Origin: Sulfuritalea sp.
Lineage (GTDB): Bacteria; Pseudomonadota; Gammaproteobacteria; Burkholderiales; Rhodocyclaceae
Assembly (NCBI RefSeq): GCF_017302275.1
Contig: NZ_JAFLDR010000035.1
Coordinates: 1 to 45,157, forward strand
Direction: 5' to 3'
Length of the DNA: 45,157 nucleotides
The notes under the pieces: generated by a model
What the model was told of the DNA's origin: nothing
The model's database searches: none
The model's input: only the letters and a program-made list of their open reading frames with translations
Position numbers and translations under genes: made by a program
Part shown: positions 32,252 to 42,841 of the stretch, one piece after another
Layout of the letters: each line of letters begins with the position of its first letter
How positions within the stretch are numbered: position 1 is the stretch's first letter

Positions 32252-32953
32252 ATGGGCGATCTGATCTCAGGCATTTCCTCGATGGCGACGCGCCGGTTGC
32301 TGGCGGAGCTCGCCCATGCCTACCGGCAGCACGCCGGCGTCGAGGTCGCCTTCGAGGCGGTCGGCGGCGTCGATGCGGCGCAGCGGGTAGCGGCGGGTGA
32401 GCCGTTCGACGTGGTGGTGCTGGCCGCCGATGCCATCGACAAGCTGATCGCCGGCGGTTCGGTGCTCGCCGGCAGCCGCGCGGACCTGGTGCGCTCGCCG
32501 GTCGCCATCGCCGTGCGCGCGGGCGCAACGCCGCCAGACATCGGCAGCGAGGACGCCCTGCGTCGCGCAGTGCTGGAGGCTGGCCGCGTGGGCTATTCGA
32601 CCGGTCCCAGCGGCACGGCCCTGCTCGCACTCTTCGAACGCTGGGGCATCGCCGACGAACTGCGCAGTCGCCTGGTCAAGGCGCCGGCCGGGGTACCGGT
32701 GGGGCAACTGGTGGCCGAGGGCGCCGCAACACTTGGCTTCCAGCAATTGAGCGAAATGCTCGGCCAGCCCGGCATCGAGATCGCCGGCGCGATGCCGGCC
32801 GGATGCGAAATCGTCACCACTTTTTCCGGCGCCCTCTGCGCCGCCTCGACTCGGGCCGCGGAGGTACGCGCGTTGCTGGCCTGGCTGCAATCGCCCGCCA
32901 CCACCGAAGCCAAACGCCGGCAGGGCATGGACCCGGCACAGGAGAGCACATGA
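32252..32953 (+). CDS. ModA-like substrate-binding domain protein without signal peptide
   Basis: Protein of 233 aa with the fold signature of molybdate/ABC-type solute-binding proteins: RRLLAELAHAYRQHAGVEVAFEAVGG, FDVVVLAADAIDKLIAGG, VGYSTGPSGTALLALFERWGI and LGFQQLSEML. The N-terminus MGDLISGISSMATRR has no export signal, so it probably stays in the cytoplasm. It is the first gene of the lig operon and overlaps ligJ by ATGA. Its task is unknown: it could sense or bind a dicarboxylate intermediate, or perform the missing tautomerisation step. No transporter genes accompany it. Confidence 0.75.
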   Translation: MGDLISGISSMATRRLLAELAHAYRQHAGVEVAFEAVGGVDAAQRVAAGEPFDVVVLAADAIDKLIAGGSVLAGSRADLVRSPVAIAVRAGATPPDIGSEDALRRAVLEAGRVGYSTGPSGTALLALFERWGIADELRSRLVKAPAGVPVGQLVAEGAATLGFQQLSEMLGQPGIEIAGAMPAGCEIVTTFSGALCAASTRAAEVRALLAWLQSPATTEAKRRQGMDPAQEST

Positions 32954-33978
32954 TCATCGACATCCACGGCCACTACACCACCGCGCCCAAGGCGCTGGAA
33001 GAGTGGCGCAACCGCCAGATCGCCGGCATCAAGGATCCCGCCGCGATGCCCAAGGTTTCCGAGCTGAAGATCAGCGATGACGAACTGCGCGAATCGATCG
33101 CGACCAACCAGCTGAAGAAGATGCAGGAGCGCGGCTCCGACCTCACCATCTTCTCGCCGCGCGCCAGCTTCATGGCCCACCATATCGGTGATTTCAATGT
33201 CAGCAGTACCTGGGCGGCGATCTGCAACGAGCTGTGCCATCGCGTCGCGCAACTCTTCCCCGATAACTTCATCGGTGCGGCCATGCTGCCGCAGTCGCCC
33301 GGCGTCGATCCGAAATCCTGCGTCGCCGAGCTGGAAAAGTGCGTGAAGGAATATGGCTTCGTCGGCATCAACCTGAACCCCGACCCTTCCGGCGGCCACT
33401 GGACTTCGCCGCCGCTTTACGACCGGCACTGGTACCCGATCTACGAAAAGATGGTGGAGTACGGCATCCCGGCCATGATCCATGTCTCGACTTCGTGCAA
33501 CGCCTGCTTCCACACCACCGGTGCGCACTACATCAATGCCGACACCACGGCCGTGATGCAACTGATCCAGGGCGACCTGTTCAAGGACTTCCCCGAACTC
33601 AAGTTCATCATCCCGCACGGCGGCGGCGCTGCGCCCTACCACTGGGGCCGCTATCGCGGCCTGGCGCAGGAGCTGAAGAAGCCGCTGCTCAAGGATCACC
33701 TGCTGAACAACGTGTTCTTCGACACCTGCGTCTACCACCAGCCGGGCATCGACCTGCTGACCCGCGTGATCCCGGTGGACAACATCCTGTTCGCCTCGGA
33801 AATGATCGGCGCGGTGAAGGGCATCGATCCGGAGACCGGCTTCAATTTCGACGACACCAAACGCTACATCGAGGCGACGCTGAACCTCTCGGCCGAGGAT
33901 CGCTACAAGGTCTATGAAGGCAACGCGCGCCGCGTCTATCCGCGACTCGACGCGGCATTGAAAGCCAAGGGCAAGTAG
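32950..33978 (+). CDS. ligJ: 4-oxalomesaconate hydratase (LigJ)
   Basis: Amidohydrolase-superfamily hydratase of 342 aa, matching LigJ of the protocatechuate 4,5-cleavage pathway. It adds water to the oxalomesaconate-derived intermediate to give 4-carboxy-4-hydroxy-2-oxoadipate. The zinc site begins with H6 and H8 in DIHGHYTTAPKALEEWR; IPHGGGAAPYHWGR and FASEMIGAVKG hold further ligand and catalytic residues. ATG 32950 overlaps the previous stop (ATGA). Length and the nearly fixed N-terminal motif make the call firm. Confidence 0.93.
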   Translation: MIIDIHGHYTTAPKALEEWRNRQIAGIKDPAAMPKVSELKISDDELRESIATNQLKKMQERGSDLTIFSPRASFMAHHIGDFNVSSTWAAICNELCHRVAQLFPDNFIGAAMLPQSPGVDPKSCVAELEKCVKEYGFVGINLNPDPSGGHWTSPPLYDRHWYPIYEKMVEYGIPAMIHVSTSCNACFHTTGAHYINADTTAVMQLIQGDLFKDFPELKFIIPHGGGAAPYHWGRYRGLAQELKKPLLKDHLLNNVFFDTCVYHQPGIDLLTRVIPVDNILFASEMIGAVKGIDPETGFNFDDTKRYIEATLNLSAEDRYKVYEGNARRVYPRLDAALKAKGK

Positions 33979-33988
33979 GTCCGTTCAC

Positions 33989-34026
33989 CCTGAGCCTGTC
34001 GAAGGGCTTCCTTCGACAGGCTCAGG
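33989..34026. repeat. Perfect 17-bp inverted repeat between ligJ and ligK
   Basis: CCTGAGCCTGTCGAAGG and its exact complement surround a 4-base GCTT loop. This hairpin sequence is a familiar dispersed REP-like element of Betaproteobacteria and Pseudomonas (general recollection). It has no T-run. In the mRNA it could stabilise the upstream part or reduce readthrough. Confidence 0.8.
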
Positions 34027-34084
34027 ATGATCGGAAAGACAAGCTCAGCCCGAACGGAATTGAATCAAGCGAAGGGAAAGTGAC

Positions 34085-34768
34085 ATGTACGAACTCGGCG
34101 TCGTCTATCGCAACATCACCCGCACCGATTCCGCCACGGCCGATGCGCTCGCCGCACTCGGCTCGGCCACGGTGCACGAAGCCATGGGCCGCGTCGGCCT
34201 GATGAAGCCTTACATGCGGCCGATCCATCCCGGCACGCAGGTGTCGGGCACGGCGGTCACGGTGCTGCTGCATCCCGGCGACAACTGGATGATGCATGTC
34301 GTCGCCGAGCAGATCCGGCCCGGCGACATCGTCGTCGCCGCGATCAGCGCGGAATGCAGCGACGGCTATTTCGGCGACCTGCTGGCGACCAGCTTCCAGG
34401 CGCGCGGCGCGCGCGCCCTGGTGATCGATGCCGGGGTGCGCGACGTCAAGACCCTGACCGAGATGAACTTCCCGGTCTGGAGCAAGTGCATCAGCAGCAA
34501 GGGCACCATCAAGGCCACGCTGGGCTCGGTGAATATCTCCGTGGTCTGCGCCGGCATGCTGGTGACGCCGGGCGACGTGATCGTCGCCGACGACGACGGC
34601 GTGGTCTGCGTGCCGCGCGCGATCGCGGCACAGACGCTGGACGCCGCCATCAAGCGCGAGGCCAACGAAGGCGCCAAGCGCGCCAAACTCGCCTCGGGCA
34701 TTCTCGGCCTCGACATGTACGACATGCGTCCGGCGCTGGAAAAGGCTGGCCTAAGGTACGTCGATTAG
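34085..34768 (+). CDS. ligK: 4-carboxy-4-hydroxy-2-oxoadipate aldolase (LigK)
   Basis: Class II pyruvate aldolase of the RraA-like fold, 227 aa, splitting 4-carboxy-4-hydroxy-2-oxoadipate into pyruvate and oxaloacetate, the last step of the 4,5-cleavage route. Markers are [47 protein letters not shown] and the metal/substrate motif DAGVRD. The gene follows ligJ across a 106-bp gap that contains a strong inverted repeat. A ribosome binding site GAAGGGAAA precedes ATG 34085. Confidence 0.93.
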   Translation: MYELGVVYRNITRTDSATADALAALGSATVHEAMGRVGLMKPYMRPIHPGTQVSGTAVTVLLHPGDNWMMHVVAEQIRPGDIVVAAISAECSDGYFGDLLATSFQARGARALVIDAGVRDVKTLTEMNFPVWSKCISSKGTIKATLGSVNISVVCAGMLVTPGDVIVADDDGVVCVPRAIAAQTLDAAIKREANEGAKRAKLASGILGLDMYDMRPALEKAGLRYVD

Positions 34769-34826
34769 CACAAGACCACCGATCGGAGCCACAGTTGAGA
34801 ATCGAGCGTAGCGAGCCAATCAATAG

Positions 34827-34844
34827 CCTCCCCGTGAGGGGAGG
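34827..34844. repeat. Small GC-rich hairpin upstream of the DUF1932 gene
   Basis: CCTCCCC and GGGGAGG pair around GTGA. It lies in the 154-bp gap after ligK and lacks a T-run. Confidence 0.5.
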
Positions 34845-34922
34845 ATGGGAGGGGCGGGCCTTCAATTCGCCTTTTCGCCTTTTCGTCTGCCTTGGTGCGG
34901 CATTGCTGCACGCAATTTACTG

Positions 34923-35855
34923 ATGGGCATGCCGGCCAACCCGCTGCAGTGGTCCATCGGCCTCGTCGGTTACGGCGAGGTCGGGCGCATCCTCGCCGAG
35001 GACCTGCGCGCGCGCGGCGTGGCGAATGTCCTCGCCTACGACATCAAGTTCGGCACCGACGACGACGCGCCCTTGCTGGCCCATGCCGCGCAACACGGCG
35101 TGCGGCCCATGACCGGCCATGCCTTCCTGGCGAAGGCCGCCGACCTGCTGATTTCCGCCGTCACCGCCGACCAGACGCTGGCGGTCGCCGTGGCGTCAGC
35201 GCCGACTTTCGCGCCGGGCGCATGGTTCCTCGATGTCAACTCGGCCTCGCCGAACGCCAAGATCGAGGCCGCCAGCCTGATCGAGGCTGCCGGCGGGCGC
35301 TATGTCGAGGGCGCGGTGATGACCTCGGTGCCGCCGCATCGCATGCGCGTGCCGCTGCTGCTGGGTGGCCCCGCCGCCGCCGAGCTGGTGCCGCTGCTGA
35401 ATGACCTTGGCTTTGCCGCCACGGTCGCCAGCGACAACCTCGGCGTCGCCTCGGCCACCAAGATGTGCCGCAGCGTGATGATCAAGGGGCTCGAAGCCAT
35501 GGTCATCGAGAGCTTCACCGCGGCGCGCGCCTATGGTGTCGAGGATGCCGTGGTCGCCTCGCTCTACGAAACCTTTCCCGGCATCGACTGGGAAAAGCAG
35601 GCGAGCTACTTCTTCCAGCGCGTGATCGAGCACGGCCGCCGCCGCAGCGAGGAAGTGCGCGAAGTGGCGCAGACGGTGCGCGAGGCAGGCCTTACGCCGT
35701 GGTCGGCGCAGGGCACGGCGGAGCGCCAGGCCTGGGTCGCCGACCTGGCCGACGCCGGCGTGTTCGGCACGCGCGGCAGCAGCGAATTCGCCCGCGGCGG
35801 CGACTGGCGCATCGAGGCGGACCGCATGCTGGCGGCCGCGAAGGCAAAGGACTGA
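34923..35855 (+). CDS. NAD(P)-binding dehydrogenase-like protein with DUF1932 domain
   Basis: Protein of 310 aa. It has an N-terminal Rossmann domain of the beta-hydroxyacid dehydrogenase type (IGLVGYGEVGRILAEDLRARG, then FLDVNSASPNAK) and a C-terminal all-helical DUF1932 domain (LGVASATKMCRSVMIKGLEAMVIE). It has neighbours in many lig clusters, but its reaction is not established to my knowledge; a 2-keto acid or semialdehyde reductase is plausible. ATG 34923 is chosen for the sensible N-terminus over an earlier in-frame start. Residues near 90-100 (AVASAPTFAPG) are encoded by a minus-orientation copy of the dispersed repeat. Confidence 0.8.
   Translation: MGMPANPLQWSIGLVGYGEVGRILAEDLRARGVANVLAYDIKFGTDDDAPLLAHAAQHGVRPMTGHAFLAKAADLLISAVTADQTLAVAVASAPTFAPGAWFLDVNSASPNAKIEAASLIEAAGGRYVEGAVMTSVPPHRMRVPLLLGGPAAAELVPLLNDLGFAATVASDNLGVASATKMCRSVMIKGLEAMVIESFTAARAYGVEDAVVASLYETFPGIDWEKQASYFFQRVIEHGRRRSEEVREVAQTVREAGLTPWSAQGTAERQAWVADLADAGVFGTRGSSEFARGGDWRIEADRMLAAAKAKD
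35186..35210 (-). repeat. Dispersed 25-bp repeat, copy 8 (inside DUF1932 gene)
   Basis: On the minus strand it reads GAAAGTCGGCGCTGACG then CCACGGCG. The gene reads the opposite sense as AVASAPTF. Confidence 0.75.
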
Positions 35856-35856
35856 G

Positions 35857-36783
35857 ATGGAATTCCAGAAAACTCCAGGCTGGCTCGACTGGTACGCCGT
35901 ACCGTCAGCGCCGACTTTCAGGGTGCCCGCCGGCAGCGTCGACGCGCACTGCCATGTCTTCGGCCCCGGCGCCGAATTTCCCTACGCGCCGGAGCGCAAG
36001 TACACGCCCTGCGACGCCTCGAAAGCGCAGCTCTTCGCCCTGCGCGACCGCCTCGGCTTCGCCCGCAACGTGGTGGTGCAGGCCACCTGCCACGGCGCCG
36101 ACAATCGCGCCATGGTCGATGCGCTGGTCAACTCGAATGGAAAGGCGCGCGGTGTCGCGACGGTCAGGCGCGCGGTCACCGACGACGAGCTGCGGGCCAT
36201 GCACGCGGCCGGCGTGCGCGGCGTGCGCTTCAACTTCGTCAAGCGCCTGGTGGATTTCACGCCGAGGGACGAACTGATGGAGATCGCCGCGCGCATCGCG
36301 CCGCTGGGCTGGCACGTGGTGATCTATTTCGAGGCGGTCGACCTGCCCGAACTGTGGGATTTCTTCACCGCACTGCCGACCACCATCGTCGTTGACCACA
36401 TGGGCCGCCCCGATGCGAGCAAGCCGGTCGACGGGCCCGAGTTCGAGCTCTTCGTCAGGTTCATGCGCGAGTATCCGAACGTCTGGAGCAAGGTCAGTTG
36501 CCCCGAGCGGCTTTCCGTCTCCGGGCCGAAGGCGCTGGACGGCGAGCCGGGTTTGGAACATGGTGCCTATCGCGATGTCATTCCATTCGCCCGCCGCATA
36601 GTCGAAACCTTCCCCGACCGCGTTCTGTGGGGCACCGACTGGCCGCACCCGAACCTCAAGGACCACATGCCCGACGATGGCCTGCTGGTCGATTTCATTC
36701 CCCATATCGCGACCACGCCGGAGTTGCAGCGCAAACTGCTGGTCGACAACCCCATGCGCCTGTATTGGCCGGAGGAGAACTGA
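35857..36783 (+). CDS. ligI: 2-pyrone-4,6-dicarboxylate hydrolase (LigI)
   Basis: Amidohydrolase-superfamily lactonase of 308 aa that opens 2-pyrone-4,6-dicarboxylate to oxalomesaconate. Catalytic signatures are VDAHCHVFGPG with two His near residues 31-33, QATCHGADNRAMVDAL, VDHMGRPD and WGTDWPHPN with the general-base Asp. The gene starts one base after the previous stop and overlaps nothing; ligA follows after one in-frame stop. The N-terminal stretch AVPSAPTFRVPAG coincides with a minus-orientation repeat copy, where relatives also have a variable Pro-rich segment. Confidence 0.93.
   Translation: MEFQKTPGWLDWYAVPSAPTFRVPAGSVDAHCHVFGPGAEFPYAPERKYTPCDASKAQLFALRDRLGFARNVVVQATCHGADNRAMVDALVNSNGKARGVATVRRAVTDDELRAMHAAGVRGVRFNFVKRLVDFTPRDELMEIAARIAPLGWHVVIYFEAVDLPELWDFFTALPTTIVVDHMGRPDASKPVDGPEFELFVRFMREYPNVWSKVSCPERLSVSGPKALDGEPGLEHGAYRDVIPFARRIVETFPDRVLWGTDWPHPNLKDHMPDDGLLVDFIPHIATTPELQRKLLVDNPMRLYWPEEN
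35895..35919 (-). repeat. Dispersed 25-bp repeat, copy 9 (inside ligI)
   Basis: On the minus strand it reads GAAAGTCGGCGCTGACG then GTACGGCG, differing from copy 8 at only two positions. In the ligI frame it gives AVPSAPTF. Confidence 0.75.
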
Positions 36784-38084
<1,301 letters not shown>

Positions 38085-39071
38085 ATGAGCAAGCCCATCA
38101 AGGTCGCGCTGGCCGGCGCCGGCGCTTTCGGCATCAAGCATCTGGACGCGATCAGGCTGATCGACGGCGTCGAAGTGGTTTCGCTGGTCAGCCGCGAACT
38201 GGACAAGACGCGCGAGACCGCCGCAAAGTACGGCATCGGCCACGTCAGCACGAATTTGGCCGACAGCCTGGCCATGAAGGACGTCGACGCCGTGATCCTG
38301 TGCACGCCGACGCAGATGCATGCCGAGCAGGCCATCGCCTGCATGAATGCCGGCAAGCACGTGCAGGTCGAGATCCCTCTGGCCGACAGCCTGGCCGGCG
38401 CCGAAGCGGTGCTGGCGCTGCAGCAGAAGACCGGCCTCGTCGCCATGTGCGGCCACACGCGGCGCTTCAATCCCAGCCACCAGTGGATCCACAAGAAGAT
38501 TGCCGGCGGCGGATTCAACATCCAGCAGATGGACGTGCAGACCTACTTCTTCCGCCGCACGAACATGAACGCACTGGGCCAGCCGCGCTCCTGGACCGAC
38601 CACCTGCTGTGGCACCACGCGGCGCACACGGTCGACCTGTTCGCCTACCAGTGTGGAGCCGCCCCGGGGGCGGCGGGCGGCGGCAGCATCGTCGCCGCCA
38701 ATGCGCTGCAGGGGCCGATCCATCCTGCGCTGGGCATCGCCATGGACATGTCGATCCAGCTGAAAAGCAGCACGGGCGCGATCTGCACCCTGTCGCTCTC
38801 CTTCAATAACGACGGCCCGCTGGGCACCTTCTTCCGCTACATCGGCGACACGGGCACCTACATCGCGCGCTACGACGACCTGATCGACGCCAAGGACAAC
38901 AAGATTGATGTGTCGAAAGTGGATGTGTCGATGAACGGCATCGAACTGCAGGACCGCGAATTCTTCGCCGCCATCCGCGAAGGCCGCGAGCCGAATGGCA
39001 GCGTGGCGCAGGTGCTGCCCTGCTACCGCACGCTGCATGGCTTGGAACAGCAGTTGGTGGCGAGTGCGTGA
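38085..39071 (+). CDS. ligC: 4-carboxy-2-hydroxymuconate-6-semialdehyde dehydrogenase (LigC)
   Basis: NADP-dependent dehydrogenase of the Gfo/Idh/MocA fold, 328 aa, oxidising the ring-cleavage product in its hemiacetal form to 2-pyrone-4,6-dicarboxylate. Markers are ALAGAGAFGIKHLDAIR, CTPTQMHAEQAIACMNAGKHVQVE, CGHTRRFNPSHQWIH and WTDHLLWHHAAHTVDLFAYQ. A Gly/Ala/Pro-rich insert of about nine residues (around GAAPGAAGGGS, near residue 190) is absent from the reference LigC I remember (315 aa), and it accounts for most of the extra length. Start ATG 38085 follows the ligB stop at once. It closes the lig operon; a large inverted repeat follows. Confidence 0.93.
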   Translation: MSKPIKVALAGAGAFGIKHLDAIRLIDGVEVVSLVSRELDKTRETAAKYGIGHVSTNLADSLAMKDVDAVILCTPTQMHAEQAIACMNAGKHVQVEIPLADSLAGAEAVLALQQKTGLVAMCGHTRRFNPSHQWIHKKIAGGGFNIQQMDVQTYFFRRTNMNALGQPRSWTDHLLWHHAAHTVDLFAYQCGAAPGAAGGGSIVAANALQGPIHPALGIAMDMSIQLKSSTGAICTLSLSFNNDGPLGTFFRYIGDTGTYIARYDDLIDAKDNKIDVSKVDVSMNGIELQDREFFAAIREGREPNGSVAQVLPCYRTLHGLEQQLVASA

Positions 39072-39391
39072 GATGAACCTTCTTGGATTGACTCCTGAGC
39101 GGGATCGGAAGGCCGGGGCGTTCCCCTTCGCTCATGTCATCCGTCGTCGCCCTGCGGGCTCCTCCTCCTTCTTTACTTCGCTGCGGGGAACCCCCCACCC
39201 CCCCGATCAGGCGACGCTTTTGCAGTGCGACGGTCGCAAGGCAAAGGCGTATGCCGCCAAGGATGGCGGGTGCCCGTCTCCGGTAGGTAAAGGAGGAGGA
39301 GTGGGCGTAGCCCACGACGGGGGACACGGACGGAGACGGGCACCCGCCATCCTTGGTACCCCCCGGCGCACAACGAAGCGGAACCACTGAA
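39072..39391. other. Non-coding gap after ligC holding a stem-loop element
   Basis: No supported gene in 320 bp. The right part is a perfect 26-bp inverted repeat (39257-39356) with an inner hairpin. The left part is C- and G-run rich (for example CCCCCCACCCCCCC near 39191) and looks like the remnant of the same intergenic element. Confidence 0.6.
39257..39356. repeat. Perfect 26-bp inverted repeat with inner hairpin
   Basis: Arms 39257-39282 (begins CCAAGGATGGCGGGTGCCC) and 39331-39356 are exact reverse complements. The 48-base spacer holds GTGGGC-GTA-GCCCAC (39301-39315), so the transcript could form a nested structure. No transposase or flanking coding remnant is seen. The layout suggests a miniature intergenic repeat element or a strong bidirectional transcription barrier. 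Confidence 0.8.
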
Positions 39392-40387
39392 ATGCAACAA
39401 CGCCGCCTCGGAGAATTCAACGTCTCGGCCCTCGGCCTCGGCTGCATGAACCTCAGCCACGCCTATGGCACGCCGCCACTGCCCGAACAGGCGGGCAAGC
39501 TGCTGCTGCGCGCGCTCGACCATGGCATCAATTTCTTCGACACCGCCGCGCTCTATGGCTTCGGCAACAACGAAACCCTGCTCGGCAATGTGCTCAAACC
39601 GCATCGCTCGAAGATCGTGCTCGCCAGCAAATGCGGCATGACCGGCGTCGACGGCAAGCGCGTGATCGACGGCCGTCCGGCGACGCTCAAGCGCACCTGC
39701 GACGAATCCCTGCGCCGGCTGCAAACCGACGTCATCGACCTCTACTACCTGCATCGCTGGGACAAGCAGGTGCCGATCGAGGACAGCGTCGGCGCGCTGG
39801 CCGACCTGGTGCAGGCCGGCAAGATCCGTGCGATCGGTTTGTCCGAAGTGTCGGCGCCCACGCTACGGCGAGCGCAGGCGGTGCACCCGATTGCCGCCCT
39901 GCAATCCGAGTATTCGCTATGGACCCGCAATGCCGAACTCGGCGCCTTGGAAGCCTGCCGCGAACTGGGCACCGCCTACGTTGCCTTCAGCCCGCTGGCG
40001 CGCGCCTTTCTCACCGGCATGCTGCGCGACCCCGAAACCCAACTGGAGGCCAAGGACATCCGCCGCCAGATGCCGCGCTTCGACGCGGCCAACTACGCCC
40101 GCAACCTTGAGCTCTTGCCCGAGTACCAGCGCATCGCCGGCGAGGCCTGCTGCACGCCGGCGCAACTGGCGCTGTCCTGGCTGCTGGCGAAGGACGACAA
40201 CATCATTCCGATCTTCGGCACCCGGCAGCCGGAGCATCTTGACGACAACGCCGGGGCGGCCGCCGTGGCGCTCGACGGCGGCATCGTCGCGCGCCTCGAC
40301 GCGCTCATCAACCAGCAGACCGTGACGGGCCCGCGCTACAACGCGGCGACCGAGTTGGAAATCGACACCGAAACATTCTCGAAATGA
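39392..40387 (+). CDS. Aldo/keto reductase
   Basis: Aldo/keto reductase of 331 aa with a TIM-barrel AKR core. Tetrad residues are visible in FFDTAALYGFGNNE (Asp, Tyr), LASKCGM (Lys) and LYYLHRW (His). NADPH-binding motifs near the end include FGTRQPEHLDDNAGA. It is closest to the AKR13/YajO-like bacterial group, whose substrates vary. ATG 39392 gives the standard N-terminus MQQRRLGEFNVSALGLG. It is the first gene of a short run with a second ligA/ligB pair and pobA, so it may reduce an aldehyde or keto compound in the aromatic pathway; this is inference. Confidence 0.88.
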   Translation: MQQRRLGEFNVSALGLGCMNLSHAYGTPPLPEQAGKLLLRALDHGINFFDTAALYGFGNNETLLGNVLKPHRSKIVLASKCGMTGVDGKRVIDGRPATLKRTCDESLRRLQTDVIDLYYLHRWDKQVPIEDSVGALADLVQAGKIRAIGLSEVSAPTLRRAQAVHPIAALQSEYSLWTRNAELGALEACRELGTAYVAFSPLARAFLTGMLRDPETQLEAKDIRRQMPRFDAANYARNLELLPEYQRIAGEACCTPAQLALSWLLAKDDNIIPIFGTRQPEHLDDNAGAAAVALDGGIVARLDALINQQTVTGPRYNAATELEIDTETFSK

Positions 40388-40403
40388 CTACAGGAGACAG
40401 GCG

Positions 40404-40760
40404 ATGAGTAGCGGCAAGCAGAAGCGGGCGATACCGGGCACCACACTGTTCGACGGCGACATGGCGCGCAAGGGTTACGCGCTGAACAAGATGTGCTTTT
40501 CCTTCAACTCGGCGGACAACCGCGCCGAGTTCAAGGCCGACCCCGAGACCTACTGCAACAAGTGGGGCCTCAACGAGCAGCAGAAGACGGCGGTGCTCAG
40601 CCTGCAGGTGCTGGACATGCTCGCCGCGGGCGGCAATGCCTACTACCTGGCCAAGCTGGGCGGCATTTACGGCCTCGACATGCAGGACATCGGCGCCCAG
40701 CAGACGGGCATGACCAAGGACGAGTTCAAGGCGAAGCTCGTCGCAGCGGGAAAAAACTGA
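40404..40760 (+). CDS. LigA-family extradiol dioxygenase small subunit (second copy)
   Basis: Small subunit of 118 aa related to LigA: IPGTTLFDGDMARKGYALNKMCFSFN, KADPETYCNKWGL, GGNAYYLAKLGG and TGMTKDEF. It is shorter than the LigA at 36784-37227 and lacks the GGRS motif and C-terminal tail, so it is a clearly separate paralogue. It is followed after one base by a second catalytic subunit gene. The pair may act on a different catechol carboxylate, or on protocatechuate under other conditions. Confidence 0.85.
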   Translation: MSSGKQKRAIPGTTLFDGDMARKGYALNKMCFSFNSADNRAEFKADPETYCNKWGLNEQQKTAVLSLQVLDMLAAGGNAYYLAKLGGIYGLDMQDIGAQQTGMTKDEFKAKLVAAGKN

Positions 40761-40761
40761 C

Positions 40762-41601
40762 ATGGCAACGATAATCGGCGGCATCAACGTCACTCACGTG
40801 CCCTACATCGGCCGTGCCATCGCCAACAAGCTGCAGCAGGACCCTTACTGGAAGCCCTTCTTCGACGGCTTCCCGCCCATCCACGACTGGCTGGCAAAGC
40901 AGAAGCCCGACGTCGCGGTGGTCATCTACAACGACCACGGGCTGAACTTCTTCCTCGACAAGATGCCGACCTTCGCCGTCGGTGCCGCGGCCGAATACAG
41001 CAACGCCGACGAGGGCTGGGGCATCCCGACCCTGCCGCCCTACAAGGGCGAACTGGACCTGTCCTGGCACATGATCGACTCGCTGGTCGAGGAGGAATTC
41101 GACATCGTGACCTGCCAGGAAATGCTGGTCGACCACGCCTTCACGCTGCCGCTGGAACTGCTCTGGCCGAACCAGAAATCCTGCCCGCTGCGCACCGTGC
41201 CGGTCTGCGTCAACACCGTGCAGTTCCCCCTGCCGACGGCGGCGCGCTGCTTCAAGTTCGGCCAGGCCATCGGCCGCGCCATCGAATCCTGGGACTCCGA
41301 CGCGCGCGTCGTGGTGATCGGCACCGGCGGGCTCTCGCACCAGCTCGAAGGCCAGCGCGCCGGCTTCATCAACAAGGAATTCGACCTGATGTTCATGGAA
41401 AAGCTGATCACCGATCCGCTCTGGGTGACACGCTATTCGATCGCCGACCTGGTCGAGCTGACCGGCACCCAGGGCATCGAGCTGCTCAACTGGCTGACCA
41501 CCCGCGGCACGCTGTCCGGCGAAGTGGCCAAGGTGCATTCCAACTACCACATCCCGATTTCGAACACCGCCTCGGGCCTGCTGGCGATGGAAGTCGTCTG
41601 A
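40762..41601 (+). CDS. LigB-family extradiol dioxygenase catalytic subunit (second copy)
   Basis: Type II extradiol dioxygenase of 279 aa. Iron-site residues are present: His in VTHVPYIG, His in YNDHGLNFF, Glu in GTQGIELLNW and the catalytic His in GTGGLSHQLEG. Compared with the first LigB, the segment before the metal Glu is TGTQG instead of SGSEG, and the region around VPVCVNTVQFPLPTAARC differs. Those features recall gallate-type enzymes, where MATIIGG-like starts are also common. Substrate could be protocatechuate, gallate or a methylgallate; sequence alone does not decide. It lies 30 bases before pobA. Confidence 0.88.
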   Translation: MATIIGGINVTHVPYIGRAIANKLQQDPYWKPFFDGFPPIHDWLAKQKPDVAVVIYNDHGLNFFLDKMPTFAVGAAAEYSNADEGWGIPTLPPYKGELDLSWHMIDSLVEEEFDIVTCQEMLVDHAFTLPLELLWPNQKSCPLRTVPVCVNTVQFPLPTAARCFKFGQAIGRAIESWDSDARVVVIGTGGLSHQLEGQRAGFINKEFDLMFMEKLITDPLWVTRYSIADLVELTGTQGIELLNWLTTRGTLSGEVAKVHSNYHIPISNTASGLLAMEVV

Positions 41602-42807
<1,206 letters not shown>

Positions 42808-42819
42808 CGCACTTCAGGG

Positions 42820-42841
42820 CAAAAGTCGGCGCCCCACGGGG
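42820..42841 (+). repeat. Dispersed 25-bp repeat, copy 10 (truncated)
   Basis: CAAAAGTCGGCGCCCC then ACGGGG. Only the left half is well kept. It lies 12 bases after pobA and about 140 before the ankyrin gene. Confidence 0.45.

Noticed and set aside
39072-39391. CRISPR-like or tandem repeat array after ligC
   Set aside because: Only one inverted pair is present; no regularly spaced direct repeats or cas genes.
39846-39875. Possible repeat copy inside the aldo/keto reductase gene
   Set aside because: GTCGGCGCCCACG then CTACGGCGA looks similar, but it codes the conserved family motif LSEVSAPTLRRA, so coding constraint explains it.
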